From Branchipolynoe longqiensis (Eukaryota; Annelida; Polychaeta; Phyllodocida; Polynoidae): a DNA stretch of 64,000 nt. Position 1 is the first letter of the stretch; each line of letters begins with the position of its first letter. Location: contig CM059186.1 in the NCBI GenBank assembly GCA_030323885.1, positions 23,641,849-23,705,848 on the forward strand, written 5' to 3'. Both the position numbers and the translations under genes were made by a program. The notes under the pieces were generated by a model. The model saw only the letters and a list, made by a program, of their open reading frames with translations. It ran no database searches and was not told the origin of the DNA. Positions 1-21,516 of this stretch are shown one piece after another.

Positions 1-27
1 TGCCTAAATTTGTCGTCACTAAATTGA

Positions 28-9696
<9,669 letters not shown>

Positions 9697-9977
9697 GTCT
9701 GAGCCACCTGCAGAACGCGCTCAGATCAGGAGTCATGTCATAACGCTCCGCTACATGCAGGTTTGATAGCGGCACGTGTCACTCAGGCCTTCAAAAAAGC
9801 TGAACACAACCCATATAGACTTAGGAATATTAACACGAGTTTCCAGTGTCTAGTACATATTGTGAGTTTTCAACAATCGGGAGGTGCAATCCCTCAAATC
9901 GTGTTGCTGTATTTGATCCAATGCATTTTAAGGAGATTCAATGCCATATAATGGCTTAACAAATGGCGTTGGTATTC

Positions 9978-10575
9978 TTAAAGGCCGTCACATTACGGCG
10001 TATGGCGGGAGCGTATTGAAAACCTACGTAGGTCCTGCGCGTGCCGGCCTATGATGACATTTGGTGACCTTTTGGCTGGTTTTGAGCGTATGTGGAACCT
10101 ATGAGGAGCGTGTGGGAGCGTGCTGTGACATTTTTTGACAGTTTTGATTGGCATGTGGAGCGTACGAGTAGCGTGCATACGCTGTGCATACGCTAGGAGT
10201 ACGCTCCCATACGTAACTCGTAGGTTATGCGTACGCTACATACGCTAGAGATACGCCGGTGACACAAGTTGAGCGTATGAAAAACCTATGCCGGCGTACC
10301 CCTAGCGTGCGAGGAGCGTATGCCGGCGTATGAGGAGCGTATGTCGGTGTATGAGTAGTGTATGGGCCATACGCTCTCATAGGTCGAGATTTTTTGAGCA
10401 TGCACAAAAAAATGTGGACGGACGGATTTATGAAAGCATATGGCGGTGTATGCCTCATAAGCCGGCATCTGGCGGCGTATGAGTAGCGTATACAGCGTAT
10501 GCCGATGTATATGACGTAATGCGCCTACGCCGCCATACGCTCCCGCAAAAAACCCTAATGTGACAGCCCCTTTAA
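9978..10575. mobile_element. Inverted-repeat transposon packed with GCGTATG repeats
   Basis: The ends CTTAAAGGCCGTCACATTA and TAATGTGACAGCCCCTTTAAG are inverted copies. The interior has more than 20 variants of GCGTATG or its complement CATACGC in both orientations and no plausible ORF. TTAA may be the target site. Confidence 0.7.
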
Positions 10576-10628
10576 GGATTTAATGGAAATTCATTTGTCA
10601 TTAAAATACAATGGAGTGTTTAAATATA

Positions 10629-10804
10629 CAGTAAAACCTCTATACCGACCGCTCCACATATCGACCACTCCCCTCTATCGATCACTTTATTTGGATCCCA
10701 AGAATACCATTTTAAGGATATTCTACCCCTCTAAACCGACCACCTCCCTAAATGGACCACTTAAAATCGGTCCCATGGTCGGTCGATTTAGAGAGGTTTT
10801 ACTG
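10629..10804. mobile_element. pogo/Tc1-mariner-like MITE
   Basis: The element is 176 bp with TA on both sides and ends CAGTAAAACCTCTATACCGA and AGAGAGGTTTTACTG. CAGT-AAACCTCT ends with TA duplications are typical of pogo/Tigger-type elements. It is non-coding. Confidence 0.8.
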
Positions 10805-11019
10805 TATATGCAAAATCCTCTGACTATATCCAAACATCTCCCTAATCCAATTAGCCTGACATTACTTTTTTTTCCCCCTTTAAAAAGTCATTTCTTTTCA
10901 TTTTAAACTTTAATCTAGTATCTAGTAAAACCCCTAGATTTAGAAAGTTAGCCATTCGATTATATATTTAATGAATTTGTTTATTAAGCAGGGTAAATTT
11001 CAATCCTGGACAATTGTTC

Positions 11020-11195
11020 TTCCTGCTCCTTGCCCTATCCTAGTAATGCCAAGCCCCGGGCTAGGTATTGCTATGTCGATTTTTTCAAGTCATTTCATGT
11101 GGTTTGACTCGGCTAGATTTGAACCCATGTTCGAATCTCACGCCCTGGCACATGGGAAGCGGGTGCTGAATTCATTCGGCCATCCCTTCTGAATG
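11020..11195 (-). repeat. tRNA-derived SINE, 5' part, reverse orientation
   Basis: It reads in reverse from CTTGCCCTATCCTAGTAATG to GGCCATCCCTTCTG, covering the tRNA-like head and the start of the body. The 3' tail is missing. Confidence 0.75.
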
Positions 11196-11937
11196 AATTA
11201 ATGTGTGGCTTCTGGAACATATAACCCAACTTGGCTTACTCCCGACAATATTCATCCCAGAGGCACTGTAGGAATATCTGCTTAGACTATTATAGTCATA
11301 TTAATTGAAATGTTTGGCAAACCTGTCAGATATAAGCGATTTTGTCCCCATTTCAATGGGATCCACCCCATTTTCTTCTGTCGGGGATAGCGATGTTGGT
11401 CTGGTTTCAATGCGGGAATGAAAGTGGTCTTTGACAAAAAAAACCACAGAAATCAGACTGAGAACCAATGCCGAATTTCCGTGAGGACGCGGATTTTCGC
11501 CCATAGGATTAGCAGTCAGGACATCGTGAAAAACCGCCGGAAGTCAAGGTATGCCTCGGAGTCGACTCGGAGCCGGCTCTGCGACATCTTTTGGCTTATT
11601 TGCGTTCAGGGTATGCCTCGGAGTCATCTCCCTTTTCAGGCAGGAGGCAAAAAGTGCCTCGAAAATGGCCGCTGAATTAATCAGAGATCCATTTCCCCCC
11701 ATTGCAAATGGCTGCCCACTGTGGGGGTGGGGGGCAACATTTTCAAGGCGACCAACAGCTAAAATCGTTCAGACTGGTGTGAAGTCAGGAATTTCTCCGA
11801 GGGGCCTCCGAGGCATACTTTGAACGCGTCCCAGGTTTCAACGGTCCTTGTGACTATTATCGCCTGTCCCTAACTTTGGTTGCATTTTATTATTAGTTAC
11901 TCCTGCAGTCCAGTTTCTGAGACAGAGGTGAACCTTC

Positions 11938-11975
11938 CAAGGTTTTATGTTCTAGCAACATCTAAGGTCATAGAA
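11938..11975 (-). repeat. SINE 3' tail fragment, reverse
   Basis: The block GTTTTATGTTCTAGCAACAT then CTAAGGTCATAG is the reversed SINE tail without the tRNA-like head. Confidence 0.5.
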
Positions 11976-12782
11976 GGAAATCCGCGGAAACCTTTCATCC
12001 GCCAATGGGCCCCTTTTACACCTTCTAAGCATGATATTCTCTTAAATCCCACAAACCAGGAAATATCTGATGAGTATGAATTAAATATTAACTACATTGT
12101 CATTTGATTTAACTACATTGTGCATTTGATTTATTCTTGTGATCAAATAACAATTACATTTACTGTAGCGTGTACATTATTTATTTGCACATCAAGTACG
12201 CGAGGAAGAGAAACTTGATTTACTACAAAGTCATAGCGCATTTAAATTGAATAAATACATGAAAATATTACCTGGTTGCCCTACATGCTTTTATCAAATA
12301 TTGTTGTTTTACCACCTACCAACATCTCAAGCCATATCAGTACGGTCATATTCGTAGAATTACAATACCATAAAATAGAGAAATAAATCCCCATACAGTG
12401 CATGTATATCTAATAAAGCTACTCCACCTACTTTAAACGTATAACAAAATAAAACAGGTGGAGAATAGAAATGAAACTACTTTAATTATAAGTGGAATTC
12501 CAATGTAGTCCGCTCTACTTTTTCAGACTTGCAATTTAAAAAAAAAAAGATTTTAAGGAAAAAAAAAAGAGGATCCATTGCGTGGTAATCATAATAGTCC
12601 ATATCACATACCATTTATATATAAATTTAAAATAGTTTATCCCATATTGCAAAAAAAACAAATGCAAACACGTATTACTTTAGGTATTTCATTAAAATAA
12701 AAATTATAACGTGATACAGTTTTTGCCTATATAAAACCAGCATAACCCTAAAAAGGACAAAGTAACATGGCACAATAGGGAC

Positions 12783-12826
12783 AAAATGTTGCCAGGATCT
12801 AAAACTCCAATAACCAGCCAACTGTT
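12783..12826 (+). repeat. SINE 3' tail fragment near the CENPK stop
   Basis: The sequence GTTGCCAGGATCTAAAACTC and the following CAATAACCAGCCAA is the last 40 bp of the SINE. It lies about 30 bp downstream of the CENPK stop in gene orientation, so it is probably in the 3' UTR. Confidence 0.55.
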
Positions 12827-12856
12827 GAGTAGCGACTACATGGGAAGCTGTGGGCG

Positions 12857-13009
12857 TTACTTGTGGAAGGGCGTCATCTTGACCCTCGTGTCGTCTGAGG
12901 GGTCCTTCTGGGCCACCCCGGTCCGCACCAGCAGCTGGATGTATGAGGGCCAGTAGCGAGCGTCTGTCTGCACATAGGGGTCAGCCGTCACGCCCTTGTT
13001 CATCAGCTC
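12857..13009 (-). CDS. CENPK: CENPK terminal exon
   Basis: The acceptor is CTACCCAG on the minus strand; 50 codons are followed by TAA at 12857-12859. It encodes ELMNKGVTADPYVQTDARYW and PSYIQLLVRTGVAQ, ending MTPFHK. The DPYV...YWPSYIQLLVR pattern is the most conserved end of CENP-K. Confidence 0.88.
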   Translation of the reverse strand, partial: ELMNKGVTADPYVQTDARYWPSYIQLLVRTGVAQKDPSDDTRVKMTPFHK

Positions 13010-16000
13010 CTGGGTAGAGGTCAGCACAGGTCAGGGAGCTCGAGTGGGCTCAATTAGTTTGTTAGTTTGTTTGTCGCTAGCCATATCCTTTTAGTCATTT
13101 TTCTCGTTTCTATCTTTCCATGTGATTATATTACAGGGTCCATACACATGTGATGATATGGTATTCAAGACTATTTTCATTTGGATTTCAGGGGCAAAAA
13201 ATTAAAACTATGGCATATGGCCGTTTTTGTTAGGAATTCAAGACTATTTTCATTTGGATTTCAGGGGGAAAAGATTAAACCGATGGTGTAGGGCAATTTC
13301 AAACTAATTCAGATCAGTGGGGACAGTTTAAGGTTTTTCAAGGCTAATTACCCAAAATAGCTTAAATTCAAAACTTTCCAGACAGACCCCGTACGGACCA
13401 TGAATTTGTTCGTTTGTTGTTGCTATCTGTACCCTTTTACTTGTTTTCTCTTTTCGATCTTTCCATATGATTATATTTGATAGATTATGATTGAAAGTGG
13501 CAGAATATATATTAGATTAGCTTATTTACTATAATATATCACTGGATGCTGGCTAGCTCAAAATGCTTAATTATGAGTAGCTGTGCATTAAATATATTCA
13601 TTAGATTATTATTATCCCTGAGGGGATCCATGTTTATGCTAAATTATTAGATCTTTTGTGTGAAAATAATAGAAATATAGAAGCTTTGTGTTGTTCCCAT
13701 AGGTAAAAGCAATGAACGTGTGCATTTGTTTTTCTTTGGACGCAGCTTTCAGCGTATGCGCAGTTGAAATTACAAATTCGTCTACAGGGGGAGAATAACA
13801 AAGCAAAGTTGTAATTAATGTCATACACACACCCCTATGACGTCTTGCAGTGAAAAGACGGCTCCTGTACTGGCTGGTAACTTTCTCTGAAAACAGAAAC
13901 TCAGCTTAATTTGAGGCCCCACTGATCCACCATATAAAATGTATACCATAACAGTGAAAACTCCAAAGACTAACACAAATTATTCCTAGCAGAAAGTTTC
14001 TTGGTGTTTTACATCCTTGCAACATTTACAGGGTCAGTACACATGTGAATATATTGAATTCAAGGCTATTTCAAGGCTGTTTTTGATAGGAATTCAAGAT
14101 TTTCATTTGGATTTCAGGAAAAAACAATGGACAGTGGGGATAGTTTAATGGGATTCAAGGCTTTTCAAGACTAATTACCTAAAATAAGTTAAATTCAAGG
14201 CTTTTTAACGCCTTCAAATGGGGCAAATGAAGTTCAAGACTTTACAGGCCCCATACGGACCCTGCATCAAAGGTCATATCAGGACGTGGTCTATAACAGG
14301 AACTGTCTACTCAGCATTATTTTGACATACAATAAATTATACATCAATGACATTCTACCACAAATGATTGGATTAATTTGATACAAACCTTCTTAGCCCA
14401 TTTCTTAACTTCTGCAGAAGGAGGAGGAAAGTGCTCTTCAACGAATCGACCCTAAAACACAAAAAAGCATTTTTTTGAATGGTTTATTTATCGTCCATAA
14501 CATTTAAGTTCATGCTTGAACTTGTTTTCAATACTGAACAGCTTTAATTTTACTATTAAGAAATTGACATTCGTGAGTATTAATATATTTAGTCCTTTTC
14601 CAATGGGTGTGTTGTGTTGTGTGGACAAGCTTTACTAGATTTTCCTCAGCAGCCTTGTAAATAACCCCGACACCACCACCAATAGGATGTCACAACTGGG
14701 CAACCTACAAAGTATAACTATGATAATTACAAACAGATTTGGATTTTAAAAGATTGTGCTTAATATATTAGTTATACTAGACTTACTTGTAAGTTGACGT
14801 ATTACTAGGATTCTTACGAATCTACGAATACGAAGTTAAGGATCAGGGGAGAGGACAAGCTCGCGCAGGCCGGAAGTAGCCTCAGTCTTCGTAGTTGGAG
14901 GTAAGCAAAAAACCTAAAACCAGGATCAGGCCCCTATCTCCCTAGCTATTCCTATAGTTTTCTGTCAACCCTTGATCTTATATCTTTATACTCGAGTTAA
15001 TGGGTTGTACCTTTCAACATATAGGTGTGGGAGGGCGGGCCCCTGATCCTTAACTTCGTATTCGTAGATTCGTAAGAATCCTAGTAATACGTCAACTTAC
15101 AAGTAAGTCTAGTATAACTAATATATTCTTACTTCATCTTCCGAATACCGGAAGTTAAGTACCCGGGGAGAGTCTTTGAAGCATGGTTTTTTGTTTACCG
15201 ACCTTCTTTTTGACTCTTTCCAATCTTTCTGTTTTCCCTGCTCTTTCTCGCATTGGTATCTTGTTTTGTAACAATGTAACACCCGTGCGTTTCCAGGTTT
15301 AATTACCTTAACCATCAGTAATTTAGCCATCTATTATATTACACCATCTGCTTCAGCAACTTCTTTAAGAACTTATTTAAATTGTTTCATTGATCCCAAC
15401 TGGGGCTCTTTATTCCTTATAATTTTCTTCAACAATACAAGTCACTCCAACCATATTGTTCTTTCCCTCCTTAATCATAACCTTAGAATCTAAGTTTTCA
15501 TCCTTATCTTATGTCTAATTTCTCCGGACTGTCTTGCTCAGGATCGCCCTCTGTACCTCCCCAGGGTCTTCGATCGACTTATGGTAAAACTTCGCAAAAC
15601 TCGCGCTGTCCCTCCAGGAAGCATTTCGCATAATTGCGTTCAGATTTGCCCCCATGGCCCTCGCCGAGGACGCTGACGCTCCTCTAGTACTGTGGCCCTT
15701 ATATTTTGTAGTGTCGATTCCCGCTAGCCTCAGAACTTCAATAGTCCAACGAGCCAGGGTTGCCCTGGAAATGGGCCCATGCGGCCCTATGTAAGATAGT
15801 AAGAGCTGAGTATTTTTCCCCCTTACTTTCTCTGTCCTTGACACATAGCATTTTAGCGTTTTAACCACACACAGTCGTCTGTTAGCCGCATATTGGTAAA
15901 ACCTCACCGAGTCAAGCGGTTGACCCAATTGGTTATGCTTTAGTAATGTCTTCATCTTAAACACTATAGAACTGTCCTCAACTCTCATTCTGTCTATATT

Positions 16001-19000
16001 CAGATTTAAGATAGTCTGGCCCCTCTGAGAAGAGACCAGTAACAATAACACAACCAGTTTATATGATAGTAACTTTAAACTTAACTTAGAGTTTTCTTGG
16101 AGCTTCAGAATCCAATTCAGTACTACCTCCACACTCCAGAAACTGTCGTATCTGGGTTGTGGAGGTCTCTGTTCATGGCAGCTCTTACAGAACCACTTAA
16201 CTAAGTAATGTTCACCAACTGTCTTTCCCTGAGAACGTGGTAAAATAACACTCAGTGCACATCGTGCTACATTTAACGCTCCGTATCCTACTCCTGTTTC
16301 AAAGTATGTGCGTAGGTAACGTAATACGTCAGAAATTTTGGGATTTAAGACCTTTATCCCTTTCTCTAACGCCCATAAGGCCCATCTATTTATGTGGGCA
16401 TGATAACTCTTCCTTGTCGACTGTCTCCACGTAAACTTAAAATATTGTAGGGTTTTGTTGTCTACTTCGTATCCCTGCAAAGTCCTGGCCAGAAGAGGTA
16501 CCCCGTCAATTTTATACTGCTTAAATCCACGTCTGATTTTTCTATATTTTGGGGCCCTGTCCCAGCAAGGTTTCCCTCTTTCTTCGGGAAGTGCTGTTGA
16601 TCTACCGACTCTTCCTGTAGCAGCGGGTGCCACGGTTGCGCCGGCCAGTGTGGGGCGACAACGATCGCCCTCGTCCCGTCCTTTTGGAGTTTTCTTATAA
16701 CTCTGGGGATGAGGCTGAATGGTGGGAAGCAATAAATAAAAGTATTATTTCCCCAGTTGAACGAGAAAGCATCTGTCTTCCAGTTGTCTGGTTCTGGTTC
16801 CCAGCTCACATAGGCTGGTAGTCGGGTATTCAGCCTAGATGCAAACATATCTACACTTGGTGTACCCCACTTTTCACACAGTTTATTAAATATGTCACCA
16901 TTTAACTTCCATTCCAAATGATCCGAGAATTTTCTCGAACGTAAGTCTGCCAAAACGTTCTCGACTCCTGGTATATGGGTGATAGTTAACCAATTTTTAT
17001 GAGTTTCTGCCCATTCCCAAACTTTTATTGCCTCTACCAAGCAGTCTTCTGATTTGGTTCCCCCCATGTTTTTTATATAAGCTAGGGCTGTAGTATTATC
17101 TGTTCTTATCCTTATATGCGTATTCTCTACCCTACATAAACTTTTTAGGCCAAAATAAATCGCCTTCAGTTCTAACACATTTATATGAGCAAGCTCTTCG
17201 GGGTGCCAACGCCCTCCCGTTTGCTTGGTTTCTGTATGCGCCCCCCACCCCATAAGGGAAGCATCTGTCAGTAGTTCGACCTCTGGTTCATCTCTCCTTA
17301 TCTGCCTTGGTCGCTTCATATTCTTTATCCACCAGTAAATATCTGACTTTCCTTCCTCTGAAATCCACATTGTATCATCAAATTCGCCTTTGCTTCTTTT
17401 TAGGGCTTTAATTTTATCTCTTTCTAGCTGTTTAAAGTGTGCCCCAGAGTACTCTACTGCTGGTGAATAGGCCACCATCAGGCCTACTAATCCCGCCACC
17501 TGCCTTATGCTCGGGAAGTCTACGCCTAACATTTCGTTAATTACTGATGTTAGCTTTTCCACTTTGTCTTCTGTTAGTGAAACTATCATTTCTGAAGAAT
17601 TTATATCAAACCCCAGAAACTTTAGGCACCGAGTAGGTGTCAAAACAGATTTTTCTTGGTTAACTGTGAATCCTAAAGATACGAACATGTCTACCAACTC
17701 TGTTATTGCCGTCACGCAATCCCCGTACGTACGTCCTATGACAAAACTATCGTCCAAATAAGGTTAACTAATGTGTCCCCTTTTTCCCATCTCTGAGTAG
17801 ATAGGCTTCAACAACTTTGTGAAAATGCGTGGCCCTGGTGCCAACCCATTTGGCAGGACCTGGTACTCGAGTAATCTATTTCCCAACCGGAACCTTAAGT
17901 ATTTTCTTTGTGCTTTCTTTATATTTAAAGAATAATAAGCATCCGTTAAATCGGCACTCGCCATCCACATGTCTACATCCAGTAAATCTAGTGCGGTTTT
18001 TAAGTTAAACATCTTAAAGTGCTCATAATGAATTATTTTATTTAGCTCAGTTAAGTCCAGTATCATGCGGAACTTGCCATTAGGCTTAGGTCTTAGAAAA
18101 ATATTTGAAATCCACTGGTCCTGTACTGGATCCACTTCCAAAAGGACCCCCTTTTTTAATAATACTGCCACTTCTAGAAACACAAATTTTCTTTCTGTAC
18201 TGTCCATCCTAAACGGGAAGGGTTCTCTTATTTGTACAGGAGTATTTTCAAACGGTATAGTTAGACCTACTACACAATTTAAAATCCATTTATCACTTGT
18301 TAATTTTGACCAGTTTTTAAAACTATTTATGATGTTTCCTGCTTTAAATAGTGCTAATGGTTTCTTACCCTCATTCAAAACTGTGGAGACACCCACCTGG
18401 TCAGGGTGCCTCACTTCTGAAAACCCCTATTGGAGTTTCCACGGCCTCGTCCCCCTCTCGGGATTGACGGCACACTGTTATGCACATAGTCCTCTGCCGT
18501 TCTGCCGAATTTCTTATCATATTGCTGCGGTCTCCCACTCCAGTTCGTGTAACCTCTGGCCCCCCTGGGTCTGAATCTTCCGTTTCCTCTAAACGGCCTG
18601 CTATAGGGACCTCCGTAACGCCCTTGATGTTCAAACGTGTTTCTGCGTTTCCCTCTAAACGCCAGGTTTGTGTTCATGCAGCTGTCCGACGCTCTCACCG
18701 ACTTCAACAGCTGCTTGTTCCTCTCTCCTAGATTTTCTCCTAGTAGGAATTCGGTTTCCACAGGCAGATCCCCATAAACATCGCGTTTGTCTCTAATGAG
18801 TTCTTTCCCCAGCTGTGAATGAACTACCTTTCGGACACTCAACTTTCTGTCCAACCTCATCTGCGCATGTGTTGCCACCACAAGCTTTATCGCATTCAAC
18901 ATGTGTACTGCCTGCTCATCTAGCTCTGGGTCAGCTGACCCCCTTTTTAGGATAATGTCCATCGTGGGCGCTATTGCCGTTAACACCCCCACTACTCCTT

Positions 19001-21477
19001 TAGACGCCGTCAACAGAGCATTCTCACCTTCTTTTCTACTTTCTGCGAAACGTATTTCCTCGTTCAGCACCTGGACCCTTGCCGACGGGACATCTGTTAG
19101 GCCGGTATACATTCTGGAAATCTCCCGGATTGTTTTTAAGTGTTTCTGCGCTCCTTCATTTGGGCCACCATAAAAATGCTGGATAGCCCCAGCCATACTT
19201 TCACTAATCGTTATGCGAGGATTCACCGGTTTCTTAACCTTCTTATAAGTTTCCTGGAGCTCTGTCAACAACGCTCCCTTGTGTAGGTTTAAGTCTAACT
19301 TAAATTCGCGTCTAGGCTTTGTTTCCATACGCTTTGTAGTAGCATCCTTTTCATTTACGGTCGTCACCGCCACCACTTTTGGAATCTCCGACACCGTCTG
19401 CGGCGGCTGAGGGACCCTAAACTTCCCAAACGGCGACACACTGCTTTCATACGCCTCCGTCACCTCAGGGACCTGTGACTTAGTCGCTTGCACACCTGAC
19501 TTTAACACTGCCAACTGATCAGCCATGTTCAACGATGCTACCGACACACTACCGTCGTCATCTTCCCAGTACGGTTCCTCCTCCGGCTCATAATCCGCCC
19601 ACGCACAAACACCGTCATCATGACCTATATAATCCTCGTGATTGTCCTCGTAACCAAGGTAACCAACGTCACTGCCGCCATCTTGGCCCACATTCGATAC
19701 TCGGTCCGCTCGCCATTCCTCACGAATGCGTACCGAGTCAAGCTGAAGACCTTTCGCTTCATCCCTCAGCGCCACCATCTCGTCGTACATCTTTTTATAT
19801 TCCGACAAGTCAGTTTCTGACGCCTTCGCAGGTACCGACACGGTGCAGCACCCGGCACTCACTTTTCCCCCGTCGCCATTTTGCGTACGTGTATTTCTCT
19901 CTGCCGCCATTTTCTTTCTCGGCTTAGCTTTTGACAGCCTAACAGGTTCTGTCGACTCGGGCTCCGATTCACTTCACGCATGTAGTGAACTCGGTGGCTT
20001 GTCTTCTGTAGACATCATTCTTGCCATATTTAGGTATTTCAACCGAATTAGGGTCAAGTTATCCCCCTCAGTAATGCGACCACTCCGTCAACGACAGCCT
20101 AGAAGCTTCGAACGATCGGCCGAGACTGTGTCAGTGCACCCGATCTCGCAGTCTTACTGGTCGTTCTGAAACGACAACATTTGGGCATTAAGCACCAACT
20201 TCACCATAAAACAATATAAATCGAATTAATTGTAAATTTTCTCTCAACAACTTCTATTTTTTCCTCCTAAAACCACTTACCTTTGGTAGCCTCCTCCAAC
20301 TCGCTGTTGCCACTCCGCTGCCGAGTTTCAAACTGAGGCTACTTCCGGCCTGCGCGAGCTTGTCCTCTCCCCGGGTACTTAACTTCCGGTATTCGGAAGA
20401 TGAAGTAAGAATTTGTATTTATAAAATTCTAAAAAAAAAGAAGTGTTTTTTGGGGGGTATTTTTGGTTAAAATCTCTTTTAATCACTTTCTTTTGTATGC
20501 TTACAATTAGTCTCATCAGTTTTCGTTTGTAGGCGTTGGCGTGTTCCAGTTTTCTATGTGCTTCTGCGATAACACTGCAAACAGAATAAAATATACAGCC
20601 ATGGATAGACCAGCTAATGAGACTTGCACGCTCCTTTCAAATGCGACTATAGCGTTTAGACAAGTTTACACATTTGTCAGGCTTTTGATGATAACGCAAA
20701 GAATATGCTATTATATAAATAAACATTAATTAGGTCAAGTAGAAGCAAAGTTATGTGTAAAAAAATCCTCCCTTGGCAGCTCGATGCTGCTGCAGTCAAA
20801 ATCCCTGCCCTTATAAACCAATGCGCTTACTGTGAGATAAAAAGCTTATATTCCAGGAACATTACATATCATAACTTTGCTTCTACTTGACCTCTTAAGC
20901 CCATCCATATGTGAAATTAAAGGGCTTAAAGTGCTTTATCAGAATACATTTGTTTTGAAAGCCTATCTGATATTTTAACTTTTTCTGCAAGTCTCTACCA
21001 TAGGATTAACACTGTCAGGTAATCGTGGACAAATCCCGGAAGTCAAGTTACAACTATCCTTGTTGTGCCCAAACTTAACTCGTTCTTGTTTCGGTTTTAC
21101 GTTCTAGTAACATCTCAGGTCATATAAGAACGGCATTCAAACCAACCAATTTTGTCATATACATCCTTATTCCGTAACATTTTGCTTAACATTAATCAGT
21201 AAAAATATAAAATAATCTCGGAAATCCGGGAAATTGCGGAGATCTTTCATCCCTGTTAGCTTGTCACATTGACCCCTCCCCATCCTCAATCCCCCATTTA
21301 GCCGTAGCCCTACCTTGAGGTGGGTCTGTCTCTGATTTGGTGTGGACTTTGTGCTGCTCGCACAGCCTCTAACCGCCGAGTCAGCTCGTCGTGAATTTGT
21401 TCACGCTCCAGTCCTAACGCAGTCTCTCTGTACAGGTTATAATCCAGAAATTAAAAAAAAAAAATCTGTAATAGTTC

Positions 21478-21516
<39 letters not shown>

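Larger units (their letters stand above)
9697..12856. other. Intergenic region between convergent RTCB and CENPK
   Basis: No host exon is recognised. The region holds a GCGTATG-rich inverted-repeat element (9978-10575), a pogo/mariner-like MITE (10629-10804), a reversed SINE 5' part (11020-11195) and a SINE tail fragment (11938-11975). Three copies of TATGCCTCGGAGTC-like sequence lie at about 11550, 11612 and, inverted, 11803. The rest is AT-rich single-copy-looking sequence. Confidence 0.6.
15126..20411 (-). mobile_element. Near-intact DIRS-type YR retrotransposon (copy 2)
   Basis: The element is 5,286 bp with 47-bp inverted terminal repeats (15126-15172 and 20365-20411) and no visible target duplication, as expected for DIRS1-like elements. 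In transcript order it has gag-like ORF1; an overlapping ORF2 with reverse transcriptase, RNase H and a Dam-like methyltransferase domain; and an overlapping tyrosine recombinase ORF. The only clear lesion is one in-frame TAA at 17764-17766. It integrates by recombinase, not by integrase or endonuclease. It lies in the CENPK intron, antisense to nothing and on the same strand as CENPK. Confidence 0.93.

Noticed and set aside
19535..19927. Plus-strand frame of 130 codons within the DIRS region
   Set aside because: It is antisense to the conserved DIRS ORF1, which is supported by a second copy.
20740..20840. tRNA-like stretch with GGCAGCTCGATGCTGCTG near 20775
   Set aside because: The sequence does not fold into a convincing cloverleaf and lacks a clear B box; only the short hairpin is present.
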